A stretch of 64,000 nt of DNA from Volvox africanus (taxonomy: Eukaryota; Chlorophyta; Chlorophyceae; Chlamydomonadales; Volvocaceae). Under the pieces are notes generated by a model. The model saw only the letters and a list, made by a program, of their open reading frames with translations. It ran no database searches and was not told the origin of the DNA. The stretch is from assembly GCA_030268105.1 (NCBI GenBank), contig BSDZ01000003.1, positions 186,001-250,000 of the forward strand, read 5' to 3'. This document shows, piece after piece, positions 48,437-61,512 of the stretch. Both the position numbers and the translations under genes were made by a program. Every line of letters begins with the position of its first letter. Within the stretch, counting starts at the first letter, position 1.

Positions 48437-51400
48437 CACTCTCAACAACCTGCCAGCGGGCATCTAACCAGCGACTCTTGGCCAGCCCAAAACCTATTGA
48501 AATTTGCTATGCGCACAGGCCTGCCTGGACCTTATTGCATCATTTATTGGTATATGTGCATCGCGCACTCTCAACAACCTGCCAGCGGGCATTTAACCAG
48601 CGACTCTGAGCCAGCCCAAACCTATTGAAAATTGCAATGCGCCCAGGCCTGCCTGGCCCTTATTGCATCATTCATTGGTATATGTGCATTGCGCACTCTC
48701 AACATCCTTCCCTGTTCATGAGCAAGTGGAAATCTAACCGGCAACTCTTGGCCAGCCCAAACCTATTGAAATTTGCTATGCGCACAGGCCTGCCTGGACC
48801 TTATTGCATCATTTATTGGTATATGTGCATCGCGCACTCTCAACAACCTGCCAGCGGGCATTTAACCAGCGACTCTTAGCCAGCCCAAACCTATTGAAAA
48901 TTGCAATGCGCCCAGGCCTGCCTGGCCCTTATTGCATCATTCATTGGTATATGTGCATTACAGAGTCTTAACAACCTGCCAGCGGGAATATAACTGCCGA
49001 CCCTTAGCCAGCCCAAACCATTTGAAACTTGTAATGCGCCCAGGCCTGCCTGGCCCTTATTGCATCATTTATTCATAAAGGGGTATTGCGCACTCTCAAC
49101 AACCTGCCAGCGGGCATCTAAACGGCCGACCTCGGCCAGCCCAAACCTGTTAAAATTTGCAATGCGCCCAGGCCTACCTGGCCCTTATTGCATCATTCAT
49201 TGTTATATGTGCATTGCGCAGTCTCAACAACCTACCAGCGGGAATCTAACCGGTGACTCTTGGCCAGCCCAAACCTGTTTTTATTTGCAATTCTTTCAAG
49301 GCTGCCCGGCCCTTATTGCATCATTCATTGGTATATAGGCATTGCGCACTCTCAACAACCTGCCATCGGGAATCTAACTGGCGACCCTCGGCTAGCCCAA
49401 ACCTGTTAAAATTTGCAATGCGCCCAGGCCTGCCTGGCCCTTATTGCATCATTCATTGTTATATGTGCATTGCGCAGTCTCAACAACCTGCCAGCGGAGA
49501 TCTAACTGGTGACTCTCGGCCAGCCCAAACCTATTGAAAGTTGCAATGCGCCCAGGCCTGCCTGGCCCTTATTGCATCATTTATTGTTATATGTGCATCG
49601 CGCACTCTCAACAACCTGCCAGCGGGAATCTAACCGGTGACTCTTGGCCAGCCCAAACCTGTTATTATTTGCAATTCTTTTAAGGCTGCCCGGCCCTTAT
49701 GGCATCATTCATTGGTATATGTGCATTGCGCACTCTCAACAACCTGCCAGAGGAAATCTATCTGCCGACCCTCAGCCAGCCCAAACCTATTGAAAATTGC
49801 AATGCGCCCAGGCCTGCCTGGCCCTTATTGCATCATTTATTCTTATATGTGCATGGCTTACTCTCAACAACCTGCCAGCGGAAATCTAACCAGTGACTCT
49901 CGGCCAGCACAAACCTGTTTATATTTGCAATGCTTTCAAGGCTGCTCAGCCCTTATTGCATCCTTTATTCTTATATTTGCATGGCTCACTCTCCGGAACC
50001 TGCCCTGATCATCAGCCAGCGGGCATCTAACCAGCGACTCTCGGCCAGCCCAAACCTATTGAAAGTTGCAATGCACCCAGGCCTGCCTGGCCCTTATTGC
50101 ATCATTCATTGGTATATGTGCATCGCGCACTCTCAACAACCTGCCAGCGGGCATCTAACCAGCGACTCTTGGCCAGCCCAAACCTGTTTATATTTGCAAT
50201 GCGCCCAGGCCTGCCTGGCCCTTATGGCATCATTCATTGTTATATGTGCATTGCAGAGTCTCAACAACCTGCCAGCGGGAATCTAACTGGCGACCCTCAG
50301 CCAGCCCAAACCTATTGAAAATTGCAATGCGCCCAGGCCTGCCTGGCCCTTATTGCATCATTTATTCTTATATGTGCATGGCTTACTCTCAACAACCTGC
50401 CAGCGGGCATCTAACCAGCGACTCTTGGCCAGCCTAAAACCTATTGAAATTTGCTATGCGCACAGGCCTGCCTGGACCTTATTGCATCATTTATTGGTAT
50501 ATGTGCATCGCGCACTCTCAACAACCTGCCAGCGGGCATTTAACCAGCGACTCTGAGCCAGCCCAAACCTATTGAAAATTGCAATGCGCCCAGGCCTGCC
50601 TGGCCCTTATTGCATCATTCATTGGTATATGTGCATTGCGCACTCTCAACATCCTTCCCTGTTCATGAGCAAGTGGAAATCTAACCGGCAACTCTTGGCC
50701 AGCCCAAACCTATTGAAATTTGCTATGCGCACAGGCCTGCCTGGACCTTATTGCATCATTTATTGGTATATGTGCATCGCGCACTCTCAACAACCTGCCA
50801 GCGGGCATTTAACCAGCGACTCTTAGCCAGCCCAAACCTATTGAAAATTGCAATGCGCCCAGGCCTGCCTGGCCCTTATTGCATCATTCATTGGTATATG
50901 TGCATTACAGAGTCTCAACAACCTGCCAGCGGGAATATAACTGCCGACCCTTAGCCAGCCCAAACCATTTGAAACTTGTAATGCGCCCAGGCCTGCCTGG
51001 CCCTTATTGCATCATTTATTCATAAAGGGGTATTGCGCACTCTCAACAACCTGCCAGCGGGCATCTAAACGGCCGACCTTGGCCAGCCCAAACCTGTTAA
51101 AATTTGCAATGCGCCCAGGCCTACCTGGCCCTTATTGCATCATTCATTGTTATATGTGCATTGCGCAGTCTCAACAACCTACCAGCGGGAATCTAACCGG
51201 TGACTCTTGGCCAGCCCAAACCTGTTTTTATTTGCAATTCTTTCAAGGCTGCCCGGCCCTTATTGCATCATTCATTGGTATATAGGCATTGCGCACTCTC
51301 AACAACCTGCCATCGGGAATCTAACTGGCGACCCTCGGCTAGCCCAAACCTGTTAAAATTTGCAATGCGCCCAGGCCTGCCTGGCCCTTATTGCATCATT

Positions 51401-52310
51401 CATTGGTATATGTGCATTGCGCAGTCTCAACAACCTGCCAGCGGAAATCTAACTGGTGACTCTCGGCCAGCCCAAACCTATTGAAAGTTGCAATGCGCCC
51501 AGGCCTGCCTGGCCCTTATTGCATCATTTATTGTTATATGTGCATCGCGCACTCTCAACAACCTGCCAGCGGGAATCTAACCGGTGACTCTTGGCCAGCC
51601 CAAACCTGTTATTATTTGCAATTCTTTTAAGGCTGCCCGGCCCTTATGGCATCATTCATTGGTATATGTGCATTGCGCACTCTCAACAACCTGCCAGAGG
51701 AAATCTATCTGCCGACCCTCAGCCAGCCCAAACCTATTGAAAATTGCAATGCGCCCAGGCCTGCCTGGCCCTTATTGCATCATTTATTCTTATATGTGCA
51801 TGGCTTACTCTCAACAACCTGCCAGCGGAAATCTAACCAGTGACTCTCGGCCAGCACAAACCTGTTTATATTTGCAATGCTTTCAAGGCTGCCCAGCCCT
51901 TATTGCATCCTTTATTCTTATATTTGCATGGCTCACTCTCCGGAACCTGCCCTGATCATCAGCCAGCGGGCATCTAACCAGCGACTCTCGGCCAGCCCAA
52001 ACCTATTGAAAGTTGCAATGCACCCAGGCCTGCCTGGCCCTTATTGCATCATTCATTGGTATATGTGCATCGCGCACTCTCAACAACCTGCCAGCGGGCA
52101 TCTAACCAGCGACTCTTGGCCAGCCCAAACCTGTTTATATTTGCAATGCGCCCAGGCCTGCCTGGCCCTTATGGCATCATTCATTGTTATATGTGCATTG
52201 CAGAGTCTCAACAACCTGCCAGCGGGAATCTAACTGGCGACCCTCAGCCAGCCCAAACCTATTGAAAATTGCAATGCGCCCAGGCCTGCCTGGCCCTTAT
52301 TGCATCATTT
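48437..52310 (+). repeat. 1,947-bp higher-order satellite repeat, two tandem copies
   Basis: About 48437-50383 and 50384-52310 match at an offset of 1,947 (thirteen 128-bp and two 141-bp monomers plus one base). Much of the first copy also matches 42990-44900 at an offset of 5,443. Single-base differences are visible, such as agtcttaac near 48966 and gctgctcagccc near 49943, each in only one copy. Confidence 0.88.
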
Positions 52311-54900
52311 ATTGGTATATGTGCATCGCTCACTCTCAACAACCTGCCAGCGGGCATCTAACCAGCGACTCTTGGCCAGCCCAAACCTGTTAAAATTTGC
52401 AATGCGCCCAGGCCTGCCTGGCCCTTTTTGCATCATTAATTGTTATATGTGCATTGCAGAGTCTCAACAACCTGCCAGCGGGAATCTAACCAGCGACTCT
52501 TGGCCAGCATAAACCTGTTTATATTTGCAATGCGCCCAGGCCTGCCTGGCCCTAATTGCATCATTCTTTGTTATATGTGCATGGCTCACTCTCAACAACC
52601 TGCCAGCGGGCATCTAACCAGCGACTCTTGGCCAGCCCAAACCTGTTATTATTTGCAATGCGCCCAGGCCTGCCTGGACCTAATTGCATCATTCATTGTT
52701 ATATGTGCATGGCTCACTCTCAACAACCTTCCCTGATCATCAGCCAGCGGTTATCTAACCATCAACTCTCGGCCAGCCCAAACCTATTGAAATTTGGAAT
52801 GCGCCCAGGCCTGCCTGGCCCTTATTGCATCATTCATTGGTATATGTGCATTGCGCACTCTCAACATCCTTCCCTGTTCATGAGCAAGTGGAAATCTAAC
52901 CGGCAACTCTTGGCCAGCCCAAACCTATTGAAATTTGCTATGCGAACAGGCCTGCCTGGACCTTATTGCATCATTTATTGGTATATGTGCATCGCGCACT
53001 CTCAACAACCTGCCAGCGGGCATTTAACCAGCGACTCTTAGCCAGCCCAAACCTATTGAAAATTGCAATGCGCCCAGGCCTGCCTGGCCCTTATGGCATC
53101 ATTCATTGGTATATGTGCATCGCGCACTCTCAACAACCTGCCAGCGGGCATCTAACCAGCGACTCTTGGCCAGCCCAAACCTGTTTATATTTGCAATGCG
53201 CCCAGGCCTGCCTGGCCCTTATTGCATCATTCATTGGTATATGTGCATTACAGAGTCTCAACAACCTGCCAGCGGGAATCTATCTGCCGACCCTCAGCCA
53301 GCCCAAACCATTTGAAACTTGTAATGCGCCCAGGCCTGCCTGGCCCTTATTGCATCATTTATTCATAAAGGGGTATTGCGCACTCTCAACAACCTGCCAG
53401 GGGGAATCTAAACGGCCGACCTCGGCCAGCCTAAACCTGTTAAAATTTGCAATGCGCCCAGGCATACCTGGCCCTTATTGCATCATTCATTGTTATATGT
53501 GCATTGCGCAGTCTTAACAACCTACCAGCGGGAATCTAAGCGGTGACTCTCGGCCAGCCCAAACCTGTTTTTATTTGCAATTCTTTCAAGGCTGCCCGGC
53601 CCTTATTGCATTATTCATTGGTATATAGGCATTGCACACTCTCAACAACCTGCCATCGGGAATCTAACTGGCGACCCTCGGCTAGCCCAAACCTGTTAAA
53701 ATTTGCAATGCGCCCAGGCCTGCCTGGCCCTTATTGCATCATTCATTGTTATATGTGCATTGCGCAGTCTCAACAACCTGCCAGCGGAAATCTAACCGGT
53801 GACTCTCGGCCAGCCCAAACCTATTGAAAGTTGCAATGCGCCCAGGCCTGCCTGGCCCTTATTGCATCATTTATTGTTATATGTGCATCACGCACTCTCA
53901 ACAACCTGCCAGAGGGAATCTAACCGGTGACTCTCGGCCAGCCCAAACCTGTTATTATTTGCAATTCTTTTAAGGCTGCCCGGCCCTTATTGCATCATTC
54001 ATTGGTATATGTGCATTGCGCACTCTCAACAACCTGCCAGCGGGAATCTAACTGGCGACCCTCGGCTAGCCCAAACCTGTTAAAATTTGCAATGCGCCCA
54101 GGCTTGCCTGGCCCTTATTGCATCATTCATTGTTATATGTGCATCGCGCACTCTCAACAACCTGCCAGCGGGAATCTAACCGGTGACTCTCGGCCAGCCC
54201 AAACCTGTTATTATTTGCAATTCTTTTAAGGCTGCCCGGCCCTTATTGCATCATTCATTGGTATATGTGCATTGCGCACTCTCAACAACCTGCCAGCGGG
54301 AATCTAACTGGCGACCCTCGGCTAGCCCAAACCTGTTAAAATTTGCAATGCACCCAGGCCTGCCTGGCCCTTATTGCATCATTCATTGTTATATGTGCAT
54401 CACGCACTCTCAACAACCTGCCAGCGGGAATCTAACCGGTGACTCTCGGTCAGCCCAAACCTGTTATTATTTGCAATTCTTTTAAGGCTGCCCGGCCCTT
54501 ATTGCATCATTCATTGGTATATGTGCATTGCGCACTCTCAACAACCTGCCAGCGGGAATCTAACTGGCGACCCTCGGCTAGCCCAAACCTGTTAAAATTT
54601 GCAATGCGCCCAGGCCTGCCTGGCCCTTATTGCATCATTCATTGTTATATGTGCATCGCGCACTCTCAACAACCTGCCAGCGGGCATCTAACCAGCGACT
54701 CTTGGCCAGCCCAAAACCTATTGAAATTTGCTATGCGCACAGGCCTGCCTGGACCTTATTGCATCATTTATTGGTATATGTGCATCGCGCACTCTCAACA
54801 ACCTGCCAGCGGGCATTTAACCAGCGACTCTGAGCCAGCCCAAACCTATTGAAAATTGCAATGCGCCCAGGCCTGCCTGGCCCTTATTGCATCATTCATT

Positions 54901-54910
54901 GGTATATGTG
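54901..54910. other. 10-bp direct repeat GGTATATGTG, left of the 263-bp insertion
   Basis: The satellite bases GGTATATGTG precede the insertion and recur at 55174-55183. This is what a target-site duplication would look like. Confidence 0.85.
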
Positions 54911-55173
54911 TGTAGGATAGGGGGGTACATCACCCGTGGCCACTAACCTGGCAGTCCCTACCTTCCCCGGTGTTTCGGGGCACCCTCATCCAGTCTCCCA
55001 TGCCGACTTCTCCGAAATCAGTGGTTTTCCCAGGTTCAGCACCCACCACCAGCATCCAGCGGAATCTGCCGAATCAACTAAGGCGTCAACTCCGCTACTG
55101 GTCAGCTCGCAGGTCACTTTAATTGGGGTCGTCACCGTCCATCGACATGGGGGCACCCTGCCCTTAACTTTAG
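54911..55173. mobile_element. 263-bp unclassified insertion in the satellite
   Basis: This stretch is unrelated to the satellite and to the LTR element. It begins TGTAGGATAGGGGGG and ends CTTAACTTTAGG. Removing it with one GGTATATGTG restores a normal monomer (compare 50881-50930). I see no terminal inverted repeat, poly(A) tail or convincing tRNA-like A and B boxes, and the ends are not TG...CA, so a solo LTR is not supported. There is a small hairpin, CCCCG at 54965-54969 with CGGGG at 54976-54980. A 10-bp duplication fits a Mutator-like derivative or a LINE/SINE-type insertion. Short open frames across it run into satellite and are not credible genes. Confidence 0.75.
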
Positions 55174-55175
55174 GG

Positions 55176-56216
55176 TATATGTGCATTACAGAGTCTCAAC
55201 AACCTGCCAGCGGGAATATAACTGCCGACCCTTAGCCAGCCCAAACCATTTGAAACTTGTAATGCGCCCAGGCCTGCCCGGCCCTTATTGCATCATTTAT
55301 TCATAAAGGGGTATTGCGCACTCTCAACAACCTGCCAGCGGGCATCTAAACGGCCGACCTCGGCCAGCCCAAACCTGTTAAAATTTGCAATGCGCCCAGG
55401 CCTACCTGGCCCTTATTGCATCATTCATTGTTATATGTGCATTGCGCAGTCTCAACAACCTACCAGCGGGAATCTAACCGGTGACTCTTGGCCAGCCCAA
55501 ACCTGTTTTTATTTGCAATTCTTTCAAGGCTGCCCGGCCCTTATTGCATCATTCATTGGTATATGTGCATTGCGCACTCTCAACATCCTTCCCTGTTCAT
55601 GAGCAAGTGGAAATCTAACCGGCAACTCTTGGCCAGCCCAAACCTATTGAAATTTGCTATGCGCACAGGCCTGCCTGGCCCTTATGGCATCATTCATTGG
55701 TATATGTGCATCGCGCACTCTCAACAACCTGCCAGCGGGCATTTAACCAGCGACTCTTAGCCAGCCCAAACCTATTGAAAATTGCAATGCGCCCAGGCCT
55801 GCCTGGCCCTTATTGCATCATTCATTGGTATATGTGCATTACAGAGTCTCAACAACCTGCCAGCGGGAATATAACTGCCGACCCTTAGCCAGCCCAAACC
55901 ATTTGAAACTTGTAATGCGCCCAGGCCTGCCTGGCCCTTATTGCATCATTTATTCATAAAGGGGTATTGCGCACTCTCAACAACCTGCCAGCGGGCATCT
56001 AAACGGCCGACCTCGGCCAGCCCAAACCTGTTAAAATTTGCAATGCGCCCAGGCCTACCTGGCCCTTATTGCATCATTCATTGTTATATGTGCATTGCGC
56101 AGTCTCAACAACCTACCAGCGGGAATCTAACCGGTGACTCTTAGCCAGCCCAAACCTGTTTTTATTTGCAATTCTTTCAAGGCTGCCCGGCCCTTATTGC
56201 ATCATTCATTGGTATA
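55176..56216 (+). repeat. 653-bp satellite unit, partial tandem duplication
   Basis: About 55176-55828 is repeated at about 55829-56216. Both copies carry gcattacagag, gggaatataactgcc and the cataaaggggtattgcg monomer. The period of 653 equals four 128-bp monomers and one of 141 bp. The 263-bp insertion is present only beside the first copy. Confidence 0.85.
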
Positions 56217-57744
56217 TAGGCATTGCGCACTCTCAACAACCTGCCATCGGGAATCTAACTGGCGACCCTCGGCTAGCCCAAACCTGTTAAAATTTGCAAT
56301 GCGCCCAGGCCTGCCTGGCCCTTATTGCATCATTCATTGTTAAATGTGCATTGCGCAGTCTCAACAACCTGCCAGTGGAAATCTAACTGGTGACTCTCGG
56401 CCAGCCCAAACCTATTGAAAGTTGCAATGCGCCCAGGCCTGCCTGGCCCTTATTGCATCATTTATTGTTATATGTGCATCGCGCACTCTCAACAACCTGC
56501 CAGCGGGAATCTAACCGGTGACTCTCGGCCAGCCCAAACCTGTTATTATTTGCAATTCTTTTAAGGCTGCCCGGCCCTTATTGCATCATTCATTGGTATA
56601 TGTGCATTGCGCACTCTCAACAACCTGCCAGCGGGAATCTAACTGGCGACCCTTGGCTAGCCCAAACCTGTTAAAATGTGCAATGCGCCCAGGCCTGCCT
56701 GGCCCTTATTGCATCATTCATTGGTATATGTGCATCGTGCACTCTCAACAACCTGCCAGCGGGCATCTAACCAGCGACTCTCGGCCAGCCCAAACCTATT
56801 GAAAATTGCAATGCGCCCTGGCCTGCCTGGCCCTTATTGCATCATTCATTGTTATATGTGCATTGCGCAGTCTCAACAACCTACCAGCGGGAATCTAACC
56901 GGTGACTCTCGGCCAGCCCAAACCTGTTATTATTTGCAATTCTTTCAAGGCTGCCCGGCCCTTATTGCATCATTCATTGGTATATAGGCATTGCGCACTC
57001 TCAACAACCTGCCAGCGGGAATCTAACTGGCGACCCTCGGCTAGCCCAAACCTGTTAAAATTTGCAATGCGCCCAGGCCTGCCTGGCCCTTATTGCATCA
57101 TTCATTGTTATATGTGCATTGCGCAGTCTCAACAACCTGCCAGCGGAAATCTAACCGGTGACTCTCGGCCAGCCCAAACCTGTTTATATTTGCAATGCTT
57201 TCAAGGCTGCCCGGCCCTTATTGCATCCTTTATTCTTATATTTGCATGGCTCACTCTCCGGAACCTGCCCGGATCATCAGCCAGCGGGAATCTAACCAGC
57301 GACTCTTGGCCAGCCCAAACCTGTTTATATTTGCAATGCGCCCAGGCCTGCCTGGCCCTTTTTGCATCATTCATTGTTATATGTGCATTGCAGAGTCTCA
57401 ACAACCTGCCAGCGGGAATCTAACTGGCGACCCTCAGCCAGCCCAAACCTATTATAAATTGCAATGCGCCCAGGCCTGCCTGGCCCTTATTGCATCATTT
57501 ATTCTTATATGTGCATGGCTCACTCTCAACAACCTGCCATCGGAAATCTAACCGGTGACTCATGGCCAGCCCAAACCTGTTATTATTTGCAATGCGCACA
57601 GGCCTGCCTGGACCTAATTGCATCATTTATTCTTATATGTGCATGGCTCACTCTCAACAACCTTCCCTGATCATCAGCCAGCGGGCATCTAACCAGCGAC
57701 TCTCGGCCAGCCCAAACCTATTGAAAGTTGCAATGCGCCCAGGC

Positions 57745-58970
57745 CTGCCTGGCCCTTATTGCATCATTCATTGGTATATGTGCATTGCGCACTCTCAACA
57801 ACCTGCCAGAGGAAATCTAACCTGCGAGCCTCGGCCAGCCCAAACCTATTGAAAGTTGCAATGCGCCCAGGCCTGCCTGGCCCTTATTGCATCATTTATT
57901 CTTATATGTGCATGGCTCACTCTCAACAACCTGCCAGCGGAAATCTAACCGGTGACTCTCGGCCAGCCCAAACCTATTGAAAGTTGCAATGCTTTCAAGG
58001 CTGCCCGGCCCTTATTGCATCCTTTATTCTTATATTTGCATGGCTCACTCTCCGGAACCTGCCCTGATCATCAGCCAGAGGGCATCTAACCAGCGACTCT
58101 CGGCCAGCCCAAACCTATTGAAAGTTGCAATGCGCCCAGGCCTGCCTGGCCCTTATTGCATCATTCATTGGTATATGTGCATTGGGCACTCTCAACAACC
58201 TGCCAGAGGAAATCTAACCTGCGAGCCTCGGCCAGCCCAAACCTATTGAAAGTTGCAATGCGCCCAGGCCTGCCTGGCCCTTATTGCATCATTTATTCTT
58301 ATATGTGCATGGCTCACTCTCAACAACCTGCCAGCGGAAATCTAACCGGTGACTCTCGGCCAGCCCAAACCTATTGAAACTTGCAATGCTTTCAAGGCTG
58401 CCCGGCCCTTATTGCATCCTTTATTCTTATATTTGCATGGCTCACTCTCCGGAACCTGCCCTGATCATCAGCCAGAGGGCATCTAACCAGCGACTCTCGG
58501 CCAGCCCAAACCTATTGAAAGTTGCAATGCGCCCAGGCCTGCCTGGCCCTTATTGCATCATTCATTGGTATATGTGCATTGCGCACTCTCAACAACCTGC
58601 CAGAGGAAATCTAACCTGCGACCCTCGGCCAGCCCAAACCTATTGAAAATTGCAATGCGCCCAGGCCTGCCTGGCCCTTATTGCATCCTTTATTCTTATA
58701 TGTGCATGGCTCACTCTCAACAATCTGCCAGCGGAAATCTAACCGGTGACTCTCGGCCAGCCCAAACCTATTGAAAGTTGCAATGCTTTCAAGGCTGCCC
58801 GGCCCTTATTGCATCCTTTATTCTTATATTTGCATGGCTCACTCTCCGGAACCTGCCCTGATCATCAGCCAGAGGGCATCTAACCAGCGACTCTCGGCCA
58901 GCCCAAACCTATTGAAAGTTGCAATGCGCCCAGGCCTGCCTGGCCCTTATTGCATCATTCATTGTTATAT
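57745..58970 (+). repeat. 397-bp satellite trimer array
   Basis: Three-monomer units (128 + 128 + 141 bp) repeat at 397-bp steps, with equivalent positions 57759, 58156 and 58553. Each unit carries the ctctccggaacctgccctgatcatcagccagaggg monomer. The same array recurs from about 62485. Confidence 0.88.
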
Positions 58971-59704
58971 GTGCATCGCGCACTCTCAACAACCTGCCAG
59001 CGGGAATCTAACCTGTGACTCTCGGCCAGCCCAAACCTGTTATTATTTGCAATGTGCCCAGGCCTGCCTGGCCCTTATTGCATCATTCATTGGTATATGT
59101 GCATCGTGCACTCTCAACAACCTGCCAGCGGGCATCTAACCAGCGACTCTTGGCCAGCCCAAACCTGTTATTATTTGCAATGCGCCCAGGCCTGCCTGGA
59201 CCTAATTGCATCATTTATTCTTTTATGTGCATGGCTCACTCTCAACAACCTTCTCTGATCATCAGCCAGCGGGCATCTAACCATCGACTCTCGGCCAGCC
59301 CAAACCTATTGAAATTTGGAATGCGCCCAGGCCTGCCTGGCCCTTATTGCATCCTTCATTGGTATATGTGCATTGCGCACTCTCAACATCCTTCCCTGTT
59401 CATGAAGAAGTGGAAATCTAACCGGCAACTCTTGGCCAGCCCAAAACCTATTGAAATTTGCTATGCGCCCAGGCCTGCCTGGCCCTTATTGCATCATTCA
59501 TTGGTATATGTGCATTGGGCACTCTCAACAACCTGCCAGAGGAAATCTAACCTGCGAGCCTCGGCCAGCCCAAACCTATTGAAATTTGCTTTGCGCCCAG
59601 GCCTGCCTGGCCCTTATTGCATCATTCATTGGTATATGTGCATTGGGCACTCTCAACAACCTGCCAGAGGAAATCTAACCTGCGAGCCTCGGCCAGCCCA
59701 AACC

Positions 59705-61512
59705 TGTTGAAAGTTGCAATGCGCCCAGGCCTGCCTGGCCCTTATTGCATCATTTATTCTTATATGTGCATGGCTCACTCTCAACAACCTGCCAGCGGAA
59801 ATCTAACCGGTGACTCTCGGCCAGCCCAAACCTATTGAAAGTTGCAATGCGCCCAGGCCTGCCTGGCCCTTATTGCATCCTTTATTCTTATATGTGCATG
59901 GCTCACTCTCAACAACCTGCCAGCGGAAATCTAACCGGTGACTCTCGGCCAGCCCAAACCTGTTTATATTTGCATTGCTTTCAAGGCTGCCCGGCCCTTA
60001 TTGCATCCTTTATTCTTATATTTGCATGGCTCACTCTCCGGAACCTGCCCTGATCATCAGCCAGCGGGCATCTAACCAGCGACTCTCAGCCAGCCCAAAC
60101 CTATTGAAAGTTGCAATGCACCCAGGCCTGCCTGGCCCTTATTGCATCATTCATTGGTATATGTGCATCGCGCACTCTCAACAACCTGCCAGCGGGCATC
60201 TTACCAGCGACTCTTGGCCAGCCCAAACCTGCTTATATTTGCAATGCGCCCAGGCCTGCCTGGCCCTTATTGCATCATTCATTGTTATATGTGCATTGCA
60301 GAGTCTCAACAACCTGCCAGCGGGAATCTAACCAGCGACTCTTGGCCAGCCCAAACCTGTTTATATTTGCAATGCACCCAGGCCTGCCTGGCCCTTTTTG
60401 CATCATTCATTGTTATATGTGCATTGTAGAGTCTCAACAACCTGCCAGCGGGAATCTAACTGGCGACCCTCAGCCAGCCCAAACCTATTGAAAATTGCAT
60501 TGCGCCCAGGCCTGCCTGGCCCTTATTGCATCATTCATTGGTATATGTGCATCGCGCACTCTCAACAACTTGCCAGCGGGCATCTAACCAGCGACTCTTG
60601 GCCAGCCCAAACCTGTTTATATTTGCAATGCGCCCAGGCCTGCCTGGACCTAATTGCATCATTCATTGTTATATGTGCATGGCTCACTCTCAACAACCTT
60701 CCCTGATCATCAGCCAGCGGGCATCTAACCATCGACTCTCGGCCAGCCCAAACCTATTGAAATTTGGAATGCGCCCAGGCCTGCCTGGCCCTTATGGCAT
60801 CATTCATTGGTATATGTGCATCGCGCACTCTCAACAACCTGCCAGAGGAAATCTAACCTGCGAGCCTCGGCCAGCCCAAACCTATTGAAAGTTGCAATAC
60901 GCCCAGGCCTGCCTGGCCCTTATTGCATCATTTATTCTTATATGTGCATGGCTCACTCTCAACAACCTGCCAGCGGAAATCTAACCGGTGACTCTCGGCC
61001 AGCCCAAACCTATTGAAAGTTGCAATGCGCCCAGGCCTGCCTGGCCCTTATTGCATCCTTTATTCTTATATGTGCATTGCTCACTCTCAACAACCTGCCA
61101 GCGGAAATCTAACCGGTGACTCTCGGCCAGCCCAAACCTGTTTATATTTGCAATGCTTTCAAGGCTGCCCGGCCCTTATTGCATCCTTTATTCTTATATT
61201 TGCATGGCTCACTCTCCGGAACCTGCCCTGATCATCAGCCAGCGGGCATCTAACCAGCGACTCTCAGCCAGCCCAAACCTATTGAAAGTTGCAATGCACC
61301 CAGGCCTGCCTGGCCCTTATTGCATCATTCATTGGTATATGTGCATCGCGCACTCTCAACAACCTGCCAGCGGGCATCTTACCAGCGACTCTTGGCCAGC
61401 CCAAACCTGTTTATATTTGCAATGCGCCCAGGCCTGCCTGGCCCTTATTGCATCATTCATTGTTATATGTGCATTGCAGAGTCTCAACAACCTGCCAGCG
61501 GGAATCTAACTG
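59705..61512 (+). repeat. 1,178-bp higher-order satellite duplication
   Basis: About 59705-60330 matches about 60883-61512 at an offset of 1,178 (seven 128-bp and two 141-bp monomers). Shared markers are ctctcagccagccc and gcatcttaccagcgac. Beyond about 60330 the match continues at an offset of 1,306, one monomer more, which shows a one-monomer gain or loss. Confidence 0.8.

Larger units (their letters stand above)
22743..54910 (+). repeat. 128-bp tandem satellite array, middle block
   Basis: Same satellite, same orientation and same 128/141-bp monomer forms as 1-15271. Many long variant blocks match the left block in order: 7864 to about 9060 matches from 30052, 10217 to about 11150 matches from 31341, and 13450 to about 13980 matches from 36778. 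The retrotransposon therefore sits inside one family of amplified units, not between two unrelated satellites. No unique sequence was seen until 54911. Confidence 0.97.

Noticed and set aside
54911..55173. Solo LTR of another element
   Set aside because: It starts with TG but does not end in CA in either orientation, and the flanking repeat is 10 bp rather than 4-6 bp.
54986..55186. 66-codon antisense frame in the 263-bp insertion
   Set aside because: Its start lies in satellite DNA and no known family is recognisable.
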